Below, one piece after another: positions 43,906 to 53,430 of a stretch of 64,000 bases of DNA. This stretch comes from an uncultured Clostridia bacterium (GTDB lineage: Bacteria > Bacillota > Clostridia > UBA1381 > UBA9506). The notes below the pieces were generated by a model. That model ran no database searches. It saw nothing but the letters and a program-made list of their open reading frames with translations, and was not told the origin of the DNA. How positions within the stretch are numbered: the first letter of the stretch is position 1; every line of letters begins with the position of its first letter. Location of the stretch: the NCBI GenBank assembly GCA_944393605.1, contig CALYAO010000007.1:1-64000 (forward strand). Direction: 5' to 3'. The translations under genes and the position numbers were made by a program.

Positions 43906-46197
43906 TTATTTGTCACCCAAATTTTTTACATATTCACCAGGTGAAATCCCGTCATATCGCTTGAAGATGCGGATAAAGGTGCCGACGTTGTTACACCCGA
44001 CGGCCCCGGCGACCTCTGCTATCTTTCGGCTCGGGTCTTTTGCCAGCATTTCTTTGGCGCGCTGAACCCGGTATAGATTGAGGTAATCTTTAAACGTGGT
44101 TTTCGCCTCGTTTTTAAACAATCGGCTGATGTATCCCGTTGAGATATGGAATCGGTCTGCAATATCAGTCAGCGATACGTCCCGGTCATAGTTGTCCCGC
44201 ACAAATGCCAGCACCCGTTCAATCAGGCTCTGGCCTGCCAGGTCAACGCCTTCATGCGCCTTGTTGAAGATGGCGGTGAAGGCGGCTATGATCTTCTCTT
44301 CCAGCTGCTGTGGCGTTTCACAGTAACGGAAGTCCAGATACAATATGCTGCCTTCTTCAAAGACGTCCTCTGGGCGCAGCTCAAGCTGCTGCAAGGTGCG
44401 CTTGATGGTGGCCACAATGGAGTAGATAAACTCATTTAGGACTTCTTTGCTCAACGCATGGTCATACAGGTTGATTTTCAGCAGGCGGCGCAATAGCGTC
44501 AGCGCCTTTTCCATCTCCCCTTTCTCGATGTACAGAAGCAGATTGCGTTCCATGTCGATGGGGTAATAGAAACTGGTTTCCTGCAGCCCTGCCATGTCTT
44601 CGGCTAAAATCACCGGACGTTTGAAACCCGTAAACTTATTTTCCAGCATAAACATGGCATCCGAAAAAGAATCGGGAGCCTCATACAACGAATCGACCTG
44701 TTTTCCCACAAAGGCGAGCAGGCTCACATCCAAGCTGTCTTCCATATTCCGGATGGCACTCGTTAAAACATCCCGCAGCGGCTCTCGTTCCCGACAGGGC
44801 ACAATGACTGTAAATCGTTTGTAATCCAGTTGGAACGCCATACTGTCCGGATAAGAAACCGTGAGTAACTGCCCGATGCCAACCAACACCGCCTGGTTGG
44901 TCTCCACCCAGACATCTCGGTCGGCATCCAAGTCGATGTAATCTGCGAATTCCATCACAACCACGCACAGCGGGGTCAAATACCGCTCCAAATGATAGGT
45001 TTTCACCATGCGGTCAATATCCTCCCGCTTCAAAAGGCCATACAAAAGCTCACTGAACACCTTGAGTTTTAGGCTCTCTTCCCGGTCTTCCAGCTCCTGC
45101 GCGAGCTCCTCATTGGTATTGTTGATGGAAATAATCGCATTTTGGATAAATGCCATCTCATCTTTGGGAAGACCGACCCCTTGGCCGCGCAACATGGTGA
45201 TAATCGCACGGATGGGCGAATAGCTGCGTTTGGTGTTGGTAAATGCAACAAATGAACCAACCAGCAAAACCAGCAGAACCACCAGCAGCGTCGTCAGCAG
45301 GATATTGTACACCATAAGAGATCCCTGCCGAACGGCATAGACATAGTTCCAGTTTGGAATAAGCCCGCTGCGTACGACGTAAAATCGTTCCCCGCCATGC
45401 TTGACATATTGACATTCCTGCCCGACATCCTGTATCAGCTCTTCATTCGCCAATACCATCTCGGTGGTTTTGTCCCAATAGGCGGGCGTACTGCTGGTAA
45501 CTACGGTGCCGCTGTCCAAAACCGCAAAGCCCTCCGCTTCCGTGTTTTCAAACGTGGGCAGCGTATCCTGTTGATAAAAAAAGATGAAAAAATCCAAGAC
45601 GCCGATGTCTGGATATTTTTTGCGATATACCACCGTAAAGGCAACATCCCGTTTTTCCACGACTTCCACTGAGCTGTTGATGGTATAGTAAGACTGCTGC
45701 GTAAACTCTGTATTCGCCAGATACGTCGCCAACGCCCCAATGGTTTCTGCAGAAAGGCCCCAATCCGAAAAATAGGCATTAAAAGTATCGGAGGAGTCGG
45801 AATCCACAATCATGTCCGAATGTTCTTTCCGGCATGCGACTGAAAACCCCAAGCCTGCCAGCGGATTCACAATACGGCGCAGCCGATTGCTGGCAATGGC
45901 ACGCCAATAAGGGCTGTCGCTGTCATCCCGGCAATAGGAGACGAATTGCTCGTCGCTTTCTAAAATGCCGATGGCCTGCATGGCAACGCTCAGGCGCGTG
46001 TCAATCCGGTCCCGCTGCTGCTCCAAAAAGACGCTGTGGTTGGCCGTAATTTGTGTATTTTCGACATAGTTGCGGTTATAAAACGTGAGGCCCCCTACAA
46101 TCACGGTCAACATAAAAACCAGCACCATATTGCCAACAAACAATGTCCGAAAATAGGCGGATTGCCGCATATGCTGTTTCCACAGCAGGCGTTTCAT
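43906..46197 (-). CDS. Membrane-spanning AraC-family sensor/regulator 2
   Basis: The 763-residue protein has membrane segments near 18-40 and 297-319 around an extracellular region of about 255 residues, a central cytoplasmic region, and a C-terminal AraC-type domain (VSLTDIADRFHISTGYISRLF and AEVAGAVGCNNVGTFIRIFK). Its plan matches regulator 1, but the sensing domains are not obviously alike, so it may see a different fragment of the same glycan. GGAGGG lies just upstream of the ATG. It is divergent from SLH pair 2 and importer 2, the probable targets. The second helix pair has CNNVGTF where family members usually have an aromatic (Y or F) residue. Confidence 0.9.
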   Translation of the reverse strand: MKRLLWKQHMRQSAYFRTLFVGNMVLVFMLTVIVGGLTFYNRNYVENTQITANHSVFLEQQRDRIDTRLSVAMQAIGILESDEQFVSYCRDDSDSPYWRAIASNRLRRIVNPLAGLGFSVACRKEHSDMIVDSDSSDTFNAYFSDWGLSAETIGALATYLANTEFTQQSYYTINSSVEVVEKRDVAFTVVYRKKYPDIGVLDFFIFFYQQDTLPTFENTEAEGFAVLDSGTVVTSSTPAYWDKTTEMVLANEELIQDVGQECQYVKHGGERFYVVRSGLIPNWNYVYAVRQGSLMVYNILLTTLLVVLLVLLVGSFVAFTNTKRSYSPIRAIITMLRGQGVGLPKDEMAFIQNAIISINNTNEELAQELEDREESLKLKVFSELLYGLLKREDIDRMVKTYHLERYLTPLCVVVMEFADYIDLDADRDVWVETNQAVLVGIGQLLTVSYPDSMAFQLDYKRFTVIVPCREREPLRDVLTSAIRNMEDSLDVSLLAFVGKQVDSLYEAPDSFSDAMFMLENKFTGFKRPVILAEDMAGLQETSFYYPIDMERNLLLYIEKGEMEKALTLLRRLLKINLYDHALSKEVLNEFIYSIVATIKRTLQQLELRPEDVFEEGSILYLDFRYCETPQQLEEKIIAAFTAIFNKAHEGVDLAGQSLIERVLAFVRDNYDRDVSLTDIADRFHISTGYISRLFKNEAKTTFKDYLNLYRVQRAKEMLAKDPSRKIAEVAGAVGCNNVGTFIRIFKRYDGISPGEYVKNLGDK

Positions 46198-46273
46198 ACC
46201 ATACCCTCCAAAAACAAGCCGCGGTTGTCAAATTCTGTTGCGGTTTGTGCAAAATTTTACAAGAACGGTTTTT

Positions 46274-46302
46274 ATTATACTGTATTTCGCTTTGCGTTTC
46301 AA
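46274..46302 (-). promoter_or_regulatory. Promoter of regulator 2
   Basis: On the minus strand TTGAAA (46297-46302) and TATAAT (46274-46279) are 17 bases apart, about 77 bases before the ATG. Confidence 0.7.
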
Positions 46303-46479
46303 GTCTTTTTTGGGAGGCATCCATATTTTGGGATTTTTGGCACATGCGAAATTCTCAATTTTTTCTGTTTGTTATTTGTATTGCAACCTCACGTAAAAAA
46401 TGGCTTGTTTTGAAAACTTCCGGTATCTGTCAGCAAAAAACAGGCCAAATCACCAAAGAATGTGCTTTCAAAGTTGCTA

Positions 46480-46536
46480 TTTTGTACATTGTATACAAAA
46501 TGCTCATTGACCTTTTGGCAATGTTGCCACTATAAT
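46480..46536 (+). promoter_or_regulatory. Promoter and two palindromes upstream of SLH pair 2 / importer 2
   Basis: TTGACC (46507-46512) and TATAAT (46531-46536) are 18 bases apart. An inverted repeat TTTTGTA/TACAAAA with a 7-base spacer (46480-46500) lies just upstream of the -35 box, and GGCAA-TG-TTGCC (46517-46528) lies in the spacer. The first suits an activator site and the second a repressor site. The TTTTGTAT half-site also occurs at regulator 1. Confidence 0.65.
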
Positions 46537-46792
46537 TGATCCGTAAGGTTTCGCAACGGATGTGCGGCCGGTGCCTTGGCTTGACGAGAATGGTCGCTCA
46601 CGGGTTTGTTTGGAAGAGGACCGTTTCACAAAATATGTTTTTCATTTGTTTTCTGTGCGTGTGTCCGTGTGAAATGCGGAAAATGAAATCCATAGGGCCA
46701 TGAATGAACGGGTTTTATGGATGGAAAAAGCATACATCCCTTCGCTGCATGATGCTATGCAGGAAGGGGGATCACAATTCAAAGGAGAGATG
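46537..46792 (+). other. Long untranslated leader before the SLH operon
   Basis: About 250 bases separate the -10 box from the first likely start codon. The stretch is rich in T runs and has partly complementary segments (TTTTCATTTG and GAAAATGAAA near 46637-46687). No known riboswitch pattern was recognised. An in-frame ATG at 46700 would start a 638-residue version but has no ribosome site. Confidence 0.4.
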
Positions 46793-48616
46793 ATGGCTTT
46801 GCGAACAAAGAGACGAAGAAGCAGAGTGGTGGCTGGTTTGGTTGCGATTTGTCTGCTGCTTGGCATGGTGCCGGTGTATGGGGCGGAAACCGCTTTGAGC
46901 CCTGGAGCGGATTTTGCCTTTCAGCTGGACATTGAACAGACTCCGCCTGTTGTCACCGTCAGTGGCATCCTTGCGGACAACCCCGCATACCGTTTGGTTG
47001 GCATGCAGGTGCTCTACTGTGGCCCGCTGACCGGCAATGTGGACGAGGCGCAGAGGCTGGCACAGTATGAGACTGCAAAAGCGGCGCTGGGCGGCAGTGC
47101 TGCGGGTGTGGACTTTTCGGACACCTTGTTTTATTACGATCAACAATTGACCGATGCGGCCGGCAACTATGCGTTCACCTTTACACAGGATGGGGAAGAT
47201 GGCCTGTATGCGGTTCGTTTATTTACGGAAAACAGCCAATCGCTGGGCTATTATTTCTACAATTTCTTTGATCCGGCAGATATCGCCCAGACTGTCTTGC
47301 GTCTGGACACTGCGACCCCGGAGGAAATGGTTCAGATTATCGCAGATAACAGCTTTAAGCTGAACATGGATCTTGCTGGCTACGATACGCTGGATGAAGC
47401 GGGCAAGCGGGAGGTATGCCGGATTGCGGCCGTAAACCGGGAGGCATTGGGCGGCACTTTTGGCGGACTCAACGGCTTCCTTGCAGTGTTTGGGGAGGCA
47501 AAGATATTGCATCAGCTCAACACGGCTGCTGACGCCGACACATTTATGGCGCAGGCAACAGCCAATGAGTCCTTGTTCGGGTTGGCGCAGGAGGCCGCAT
47601 ATGAGACGTATGTGGGTCTTTCGGAAGAGACCCAAACGCTCATTGGGGATGCGCTGGCGGCCATGCAATTTGATTTGGCGGCGGATGTGGCTGCGGCATT
47701 CCGGGAAACAACGGTGCTGCTGGGGATACATAAGGTTGTATACTCCAACGAAGTGGGGGATATCCTGCGGCAGAACAGCGCATGGCTGACGGCGGAATTC
47801 GAGTTTGATTTTACGGACTATAACGCGGATGAGGACCTTGCGGAAGCGGTGAATAAGGAGTTGGCCGGGCATTTATACGGCGACATTGCGAAGCTGCGAA
47901 GCGCGTTTGTCGCAGCGATGGACGATACGGAGGAGGATAACCAGGGCGGACAGAGACCGGGCAGCAACACGGGCGGCGGCGGTTCTTCGGGCAGCCGTCC
48001 TTCGGGACCTACCATCAGCACAGGCGGCCAGCCAACCCAGACCGCGACGCCCGCACCCACTGCATCGGTGCGGTTCTCGGACATGGAAGATGCGGCATGG
48101 GCGATTGAGGCCGTGGACCACCTGGCAGGCCTGGGGATTGTAAACGGACGGACGGATGGCTTGTATGAACCCAATGCAACCATCACACGGGAGGAGTTTA
48201 CCAAGCTGCTGGTGGTGGCGTTTGACCTTATGAAGCCGGGTGCACGCTGTAAGTTCACCGATGTGGCACGGGAGGACTGGAGCTATGATTACATCGCGAG
48301 TGCCGTTCGTGCGGGCATCGTCAGCGGCAAATCTGAGACGCTCTTTGGCGTCGGAGAGAATATCACGCGGCAGGAGATGGCGGTTATGATTGGCAGGACC
48401 GCTGACCGGTTGGGGCTGGTGCTGCCGCCGCAGGCGGAGGCAGTGACCTTTGCGGACGATGCGGAGATTGCGGAGTATGCGAAAGAGACGGTCAGCAAGA
48501 TGCAGGTGGCAGGGATCGTCTCGGGGGTTGGCGATAATCGATTTGACCCGCTGGGGACTGCGACTCGTGCACAGGCGGCGGTTATCATTGATAAGTTATA
48601 CCGCATTGCTAACTGA
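46793..48616 (+). CDS. Surface protein with C-terminal SLH repeats (SLH pair 2, first member)
   Basis: The 607-residue protein has a basic N-terminus and signal peptide (VVAGLVAICLLLG, cleavage after VYG-A). The body (about 35-375) opens with an Ig-like part and then a helical, Asp/Ala-rich part with no catalytic motif that I recognise. A Gly/Ser/Pro/Thr linker near 400-430 leads to three SLH repeats: FSDMEDAAWAIEAVDHLAGLG, then TREEFTKLL and FTDVAREDWSYDYI, and a last one with FADDAEIAEYA. ATG 46793 is chosen over 46790 and 46700 because AAAGGAG lies five bases upstream of it. It heads the operon after a long leader and is the counterpart of the 24340 protein, but without carbohydrate-binding modules. 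A second SLH gene follows. Confidence 0.83.
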   Translation: MALRTKRRRSRVVAGLVAICLLLGMVPVYGAETALSPGADFAFQLDIEQTPPVVTVSGILADNPAYRLVGMQVLYCGPLTGNVDEAQRLAQYETAKAALGGSAAGVDFSDTLFYYDQQLTDAAGNYAFTFTQDGEDGLYAVRLFTENSQSLGYYFYNFFDPADIAQTVLRLDTATPEEMVQIIADNSFKLNMDLAGYDTLDEAGKREVCRIAAVNREALGGTFGGLNGFLAVFGEAKILHQLNTAADADTFMAQATANESLFGLAQEAAYETYVGLSEETQTLIGDALAAMQFDLAADVAAAFRETTVLLGIHKVVYSNEVGDILRQNSAWLTAEFEFDFTDYNADEDLAEAVNKELAGHLYGDIAKLRSAFVAAMDDTEEDNQGGQRPGSNTGGGGSSGSRPSGPTISTGGQPTQTATPAPTASVRFSDMEDAAWAIEAVDHLAGLGIVNGRTDGLYEPNATITREEFTKLLVVAFDLMKPGARCKFTDVAREDWSYDYIASAVRAGIVSGKSETLFGVGENITRQEMAVMIGRTADRLGLVLPPQAEAVTFADDAEIAEYAKETVSKMQVAGIVSGVGDNRFDPLGTATRAQAAVIIDKLYRIAN

Positions 48617-48655
48617 GGGCGGATGCGAGACAATATGGAAAGAGGGGGAACGATA

Positions 48656-51502
48656 GTGAAACGGACATGGTCATATGTGTTACCCATGCTGTTGGCCGCG
48701 CTGCTGATGTGGCAGCTGACGGTTGGGGCGGAGGATAATAGCGCAGCCGAGGAGGCCGAGGCAGATGTGGCGCAGGGTTCCCGGTATGCGGAGGCCATTG
48801 ACGTCATGACAAAGCTCTTTTTGGTGAGCGGATACGACGAGGCGACCTTTGATGAGAATCAGGTGATCACCCGGGCAGAATTTACGGGTCAGGTCATGAT
48901 TTACTACAAAGGCGTGCAGAGCGAATTCAATCCAGATGTCGCGAATATCTTCCTGGACGTGGGCATTGACAACCAGTATGCGAATGATATCAATCTGGCA
49001 TACCAGATCGGTATTGTGTCGGGGGAAAGCGATCGGAAGTTTAACCCGGGCAGGGCAGTGTCGTACAATGAGGCGGTCAAGATGGTCGTAACGCTGCTTG
49101 GCTATGATGTGAATGCGGCCTACAAGGGCGGATATCCGACCGGGTATCTGCGGATGGCAAGTGAGCTTGGGCTACTTCGCGGGCTGGATACGAATCAGGA
49201 GCAGATGACCTGGGGTGCCGCCATCCAGCTGTTGTACAACGCGATTGACGTGGAGGTGCAGGTACAACGGGAGTTTGGAGAGCAATCAGTTTATGAGCTG
49301 GGAAAGCCGCTGGCGGAGGAGATGCTGGGCTTCATCAAAGAAGAGGGTACGGTCAACGCCATCGGGTTTAAGCGCCTTGGCAACGTTCGGGTTGACGCGG
49401 ACCAGATTTTGATCGGGGATAAAACGCTGGATATCGCCTTCGTGAAGGTGCCCGATTTGCTGGGATACAACGTGGACTACTACTATAAGGTGGACGAAGA
49501 CACTGAACGCAACACCTTACTTTACATAGCGGCCAATGATCAAAACGAAAATATGCTGGAAATCTCCCGCAGGGACCTGCTCAGCTACAAGGAACGTCTA
49601 TTCTCCTACTCAGAGCCGGGCAGCGATAAGGTGATCTATGAGCAGATTGCGCCTTCTACCGATGTGATCTACAACTATGCGCCTGCGGATGGGGACTACG
49701 AGACACTGATTGGCGGCGTCACCAATGGTGTGTTTCGGTTTATCGATGCCAACAATGACGGCACCTACGAGGACCTACTCATCATAGAGCCGAAGGACTA
49801 TGCGATCAAGTACGTAAATGAGGACAGCGAGTTCATCGTACCCATGTTTACCAATACCAATATTGCAATCCCGACCGCATCAGACGACACCTATACCCGC
49901 ATCATAAATGCGGATGGGATCGAGATGAACAGCATCCGCGGCCTGGGACTTGAGAAGTGGGATATGCTGTCAGTGATCAAAAGCCTGGACGGCACGGTGA
50001 CAGAGGTGACCATCTGCACAGGCACGGTGGAGGGTACCATCACCGAAATGGAGCAAGATGGCAGCACCATGACCGTTACGATTGAGGGAACTGAGTACAC
50101 CGTGACGCCCGATTGCGTGTCGGATATGATCGGCGTGAATTTCACGGGGACCTTCTACCTCAATGCACAGGGGGAGATCGCGGCAGTCAATACCGACATG
50201 GACGGGCAGACCATGCAGGTGGGATTGATCACCCGTGCGTCGCTGACCTCCAGTCTGGATGCGCGGCTGATGCTGGAGATCCTGACGCAGGAGAACCAGC
50301 TGGTACAGTATACCTTACGCAAGGATATTACGCTGGACGGGGAGAAATGTACCGAGATTGGGGAAAAGTATGCGCAGTATCTGGCAGGTGATATGTCCGA
50401 AAACGGCCTGTGGGGCCAGGGCGTCACCATCAAACGGGACCTCATTCGGTACCGGCTCAACGGTGAGGGGCTCATCACAGAGATTGATACGCCACGCACC
50501 TCCCCCTATGAGAGCTCATATGACGCCTTAAATGTGCTAAATACCGGCTTTACCAGCCAGGCGTCATCTGGTGGGACGGAGATCAAGGTGGCGGATACTG
50601 GAGAACGGGTGAAATATAACAAAACCCTCAATAAGCTGACCAGCGACAGCAAGAACGACGTCTTTATGAATGCGGAAACGACGGTTTATTTTGCACCCAC
50701 CGACCCTTCGGATTGGGACGAACGGCAGTATCGGGTTGGGACGACCACCATGTTCAGCAATGGGAAGTATTACCAAATTATGGCATATAACACCACGCAG
50801 CACAGCAAATATGCGACCCATGTGATTTACTACAAGACCGGCACGACGGGGGCACAGCTGACTTCGGACACGCCGCCGACGATCGTCTCCGAGGTGACCA
50901 AGGTGGTGGACGGCGAGGATATCGTCTGTAAGTTTACGGGGTTCACCTGGGAGAAGAACAAAATGGTGCGGGTGGAGGCACTGTGCGTGGACGAAAACAC
51001 GCTGGACAACGTGGCTTCTATGGGGAATACCAACGACACCTACAAGGTGGAGCCGGGCGACATCATTCGCTATGAGCTCAACGACTTTTCGCGGGTGGAT
51101 TCCATCGTGATGCTGTATAAATACAACCAGGACAGCATGGTGGCGGGCAATCCGATCGGACAGGGAAGCAATGGCGTTACCATGCCGGCCAAAAAGACGG
51201 AACAGTTCCGGCTATCCCGTGTGTATGTGTATGAAAAGATGGATGAATTTCTCACTTTCTCGTTTGAGGATCCCCGGAACTATGAGAGCTATGATCCCGA
51301 TCTGCTCCCCGCAGACAATGAACTGCACAAATGCACCAATACCGTTATTGTCTTATATGACAGCAAAGCGGGGGATGCACGGCGCGTGCGGCAGGGCAGC
51401 ATCTCGGACGTGAACGACTATGTGAACAACGGGGATCAGATGTCAGAGGTGTTCTTCTATAGCCGGTATGAAGAACCCAGAATGATCATTCTGTATCGGT
51501 AG
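48656..51502 (+). CDS. Surface protein with N-terminal SLH repeats and long beta-rich body (SLH pair 2, second member)
   Basis: The 948-residue protein has a signal peptide (WSYVLPMLLAALLMWQLTVG). Three SLH-like repeats lie at about 40-80 (ENQVITRAEFTGQVM), 90-140 (GIVSGESDRKFNPGRAVSYNEA) and 145-195. A beta-rich body of ~750 residues follows with phrases matching the 29645 protein: LLGYNVDYYYKVDED, GTITEMEQDGSTMTV, GDIIRYEL and a final EPRMIILY. No catalytic motif is seen. The GTG at 48656 is chosen because AGAGGGGG precedes it and the signal peptide then begins MKRTW. It lies 39 bases after its SLH partner and 40 bases before importer 2, so all are probably one operon. Confidence 0.77.
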   Translation: MKRTWSYVLPMLLAALLMWQLTVGAEDNSAAEEAEADVAQGSRYAEAIDVMTKLFLVSGYDEATFDENQVITRAEFTGQVMIYYKGVQSEFNPDVANIFLDVGIDNQYANDINLAYQIGIVSGESDRKFNPGRAVSYNEAVKMVVTLLGYDVNAAYKGGYPTGYLRMASELGLLRGLDTNQEQMTWGAAIQLLYNAIDVEVQVQREFGEQSVYELGKPLAEEMLGFIKEEGTVNAIGFKRLGNVRVDADQILIGDKTLDIAFVKVPDLLGYNVDYYYKVDEDTERNTLLYIAANDQNENMLEISRRDLLSYKERLFSYSEPGSDKVIYEQIAPSTDVIYNYAPADGDYETLIGGVTNGVFRFIDANNDGTYEDLLIIEPKDYAIKYVNEDSEFIVPMFTNTNIAIPTASDDTYTRIINADGIEMNSIRGLGLEKWDMLSVIKSLDGTVTEVTICTGTVEGTITEMEQDGSTMTVTIEGTEYTVTPDCVSDMIGVNFTGTFYLNAQGEIAAVNTDMDGQTMQVGLITRASLTSSLDARLMLEILTQENQLVQYTLRKDITLDGEKCTEIGEKYAQYLAGDMSENGLWGQGVTIKRDLIRYRLNGEGLITEIDTPRTSPYESSYDALNVLNTGFTSQASSGGTEIKVADTGERVKYNKTLNKLTSDSKNDVFMNAETTVYFAPTDPSDWDERQYRVGTTTMFSNGKYYQIMAYNTTQHSKYATHVIYYKTGTTGAQLTSDTPPTIVSEVTKVVDGEDIVCKFTGFTWEKNKMVRVEALCVDENTLDNVASMGNTNDTYKVEPGDIIRYELNDFSRVDSIVMLYKYNQDSMVAGNPIGQGSNGVTMPAKKTEQFRLSRVYVYEKMDEFLTFSFEDPRNYESYDPDLLPADNELHKCTNTVIVLYDSKAGDARRVRQGSISDVNDYVNNGDQMSEVFFYSRYEEPRMIILYR

Positions 51503-51542
51503 GAACCTAGTGGACGACGTGTAACAAGGGGGCGCAAACAGC

Positions 51543-52508
51543 TTGAGCGTAAACGCAATACCAAAACGCAAGACCACCGCGCTGGCAAGGCCGCTGGATC
51601 GGAAAAGGACCTTTTGGGCCAACATGAAACGGGACAAATTCCTTTATCTGGTAATTTTGCCGAGCGTGGTATACTATCTGATCTTTTTATACAAGCCCAT
51701 GTGGGCACTGCAAATCGCATTTAAGGATTACACCCCCTACCGGGGGGTGATGGGGAGCCCGTGGATTGGGTTTGAGCACTTTATCAGCTTTTTTACGGGA
51801 CCTTACTTCTGGAGGACGCTGCGCAATACCTTGGTCATCAACCTCTATTCGCTGGCATTTGGATTTCCGGCGCCCATCATTTTGGCGCTCATGCTCAATG
51901 AGGTGCGGAGCAACAAGTTCCGGCGGACCATCCAGACCATCACCTATATGCCGCATTTCATTTCCGCGGTGGTTGTGGTGGGCATTGTGACCAACTTTTT
52001 ATCTCCCACAACGGGGATTATCAATGTCATCATTGAAAAACTGGGAGGCGAGAAGACCTACTTTTTGACCAAGCCCGAATATTTCCGTGGGATCTACACC
52101 ATTATGGGCATTTGGAAAGAGGTTGGCTTCAATTCCATCGTGTACATTGCGGCGCTGTCGGGCATCGATGTGCAGCTTTATGAGGCGTGTACCATTGACG
52201 GCGGCGGCCGGTGGGCTAGGATCTGGCATGTGACGCTGCCGGGCATCCTGCCTACGGTTGTCATCATGCTCATCATGAAAGTCGGGAGCCTGCTGGAATG
52301 TGGGTATGAGACCATCATTCTGCTGTATCAGCCCGCGACTTACGAAACGGCGGATGTCATCAGTTCCTATGTGTACCGCGTGGGTCTGACGGACGGGCGG
52401 CATAGCTTTGCAACAGCAGTCGGCCTGTTTAACTCCGTGGTTGCGCTGATTTTGGTGGTTGGCGCCAACTATGTGAGCCGCAGGGTGACCGAAACCAGTT
52501 TGTGGTAA
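51543..52508 (+). CDS. ABC sugar importer permease, LplB type (importer 2)
   Basis: The 321-residue membrane protein has about six segments and the EAA-type loop YEACTIDGGGRWARIWHVTL. MWALQIAFKDYTPY near the first segment is typical of LplB. The start is TTG at 51543 with AAGGGGG about ten bases upstream; no ATG has a better site. It is a paralogue of the importer 1 permease. Its ATPase partner is not in the window. Confidence 0.9.
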   Translation: MSVNAIPKRKTTALARPLDRKRTFWANMKRDKFLYLVILPSVVYYLIFLYKPMWALQIAFKDYTPYRGVMGSPWIGFEHFISFFTGPYFWRTLRNTLVINLYSLAFGFPAPIILALMLNEVRSNKFRRTIQTITYMPHFISAVVVVGIVTNFLSPTTGIINVIIEKLGGEKTYFLTKPEYFRGIYTIMGIWKEVGFNSIVYIAALSGIDVQLYEACTIDGGGRWARIWHVTLPGILPTVVIMLIMKVGSLLECGYETIILLYQPATYETADVISSYVYRVGLTDGRHSFATAVGLFNSVVALILVVGANYVSRRVTETSLW

Positions 52509-52523
52509 AGGAGGGGATGCGAA

Positions 52524-53396
52524 ATGAAAAAGACAGCGGGTGAATGGATTTTTGAAGGGATCAATGGGCTGCTGCTGATCCTGCTGGCATGTGCGACCGC
52601 ATACCCCATCCTGTATGTGCTGGGAGCGTCCTTTTCCAGCCCGGAGAGTATCTATCGTGGGGAAGTTTGGCTATTGCCCAAAGGGTTTTCCACCGAGGCG
52701 TATAAGAATGTGCTGACCGATCCATCCATTTGGTCTTCCTATGGGAACAGCATCTTCTACACCGTAGTGGGCACTGCGCTCAGCGTGGTATTGACTGTGA
52801 GCGGCGCATATCCCATCTCCAAAAAACGGTTTCAGGGGCGGGTGTTCTTCACGTTCTTGTTTGCGCTGACCATGTGGTTTAATGCAGGGCTCATTCCGGC
52901 GTACCTCAACATCCAGGAATTGGGGTTGTACAATACGCGGCTGTCGGTGCTGCTGGTGGGCGCGTGTTCCGCCTTTTATATCATTTTGGTGCGAACCAAT
53001 TTTCAGGCGATTCCCGATTCTTTGGAAGAGGCGGCGACCATAGACGGTGCCAATGATCTGACGATTCTGATGCGCATCTATCTGCCGCTTTCCAAACCGG
53101 CCATTGCAACCATCACGCTGTTCTATGCAGTGAGCCGGTGGAATGGATATCTGTGGCCCATGATCTTGCTCAAAGACCTGGACAAGATGCCGCTGCAGGT
53201 GTTGCTCAAAAAACTGGTGGTGGAGTCGGGCGCGGGCGGTGAGCTCGCCGCCGTCATGGACATCACATCCCCCATTTCGCAGGAGACGATGGTGTATGCG
53301 ACCATCATTGTCGCAACCATCCCAATGCTGCTGGTTTATCCTTTTATTCAAAAATACTTTGAAAAAGGGATGATGATCGGTTCGGTGAAAGGGTAA
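52524..53396 (+). CDS. ABC sugar importer permease, YtcP type (importer 2)
   Basis: The 290-residue protein has about six membrane segments, the loop EEAATIDGANDLTILMRIYL and the family C-terminus FIQKYFEKGMMIGSVKG. AAAGGAGGGG precedes the ATG. It pairs with the preceding permease. Confidence 0.92.
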   Translation: MKKTAGEWIFEGINGLLLILLACATAYPILYVLGASFSSPESIYRGEVWLLPKGFSTEAYKNVLTDPSIWSSYGNSIFYTVVGTALSVVLTVSGAYPISKKRFQGRVFFTFLFALTMWFNAGLIPAYLNIQELGLYNTRLSVLLVGACSAFYIILVRTNFQAIPDSLEEAATIDGANDLTILMRIYLPLSKPAIATITLFYAVSRWNGYLWPMILLKDLDKMPLQVLLKKLVVESGAGGELAAVMDITSPISQETMVYATIIVATIPMLLVYPFIQKYFEKGMMIGSVKG

Positions 53397-53430
53397 ATAA
53401 AACATTTTTATCAAGAAGGAGATGGCATAC

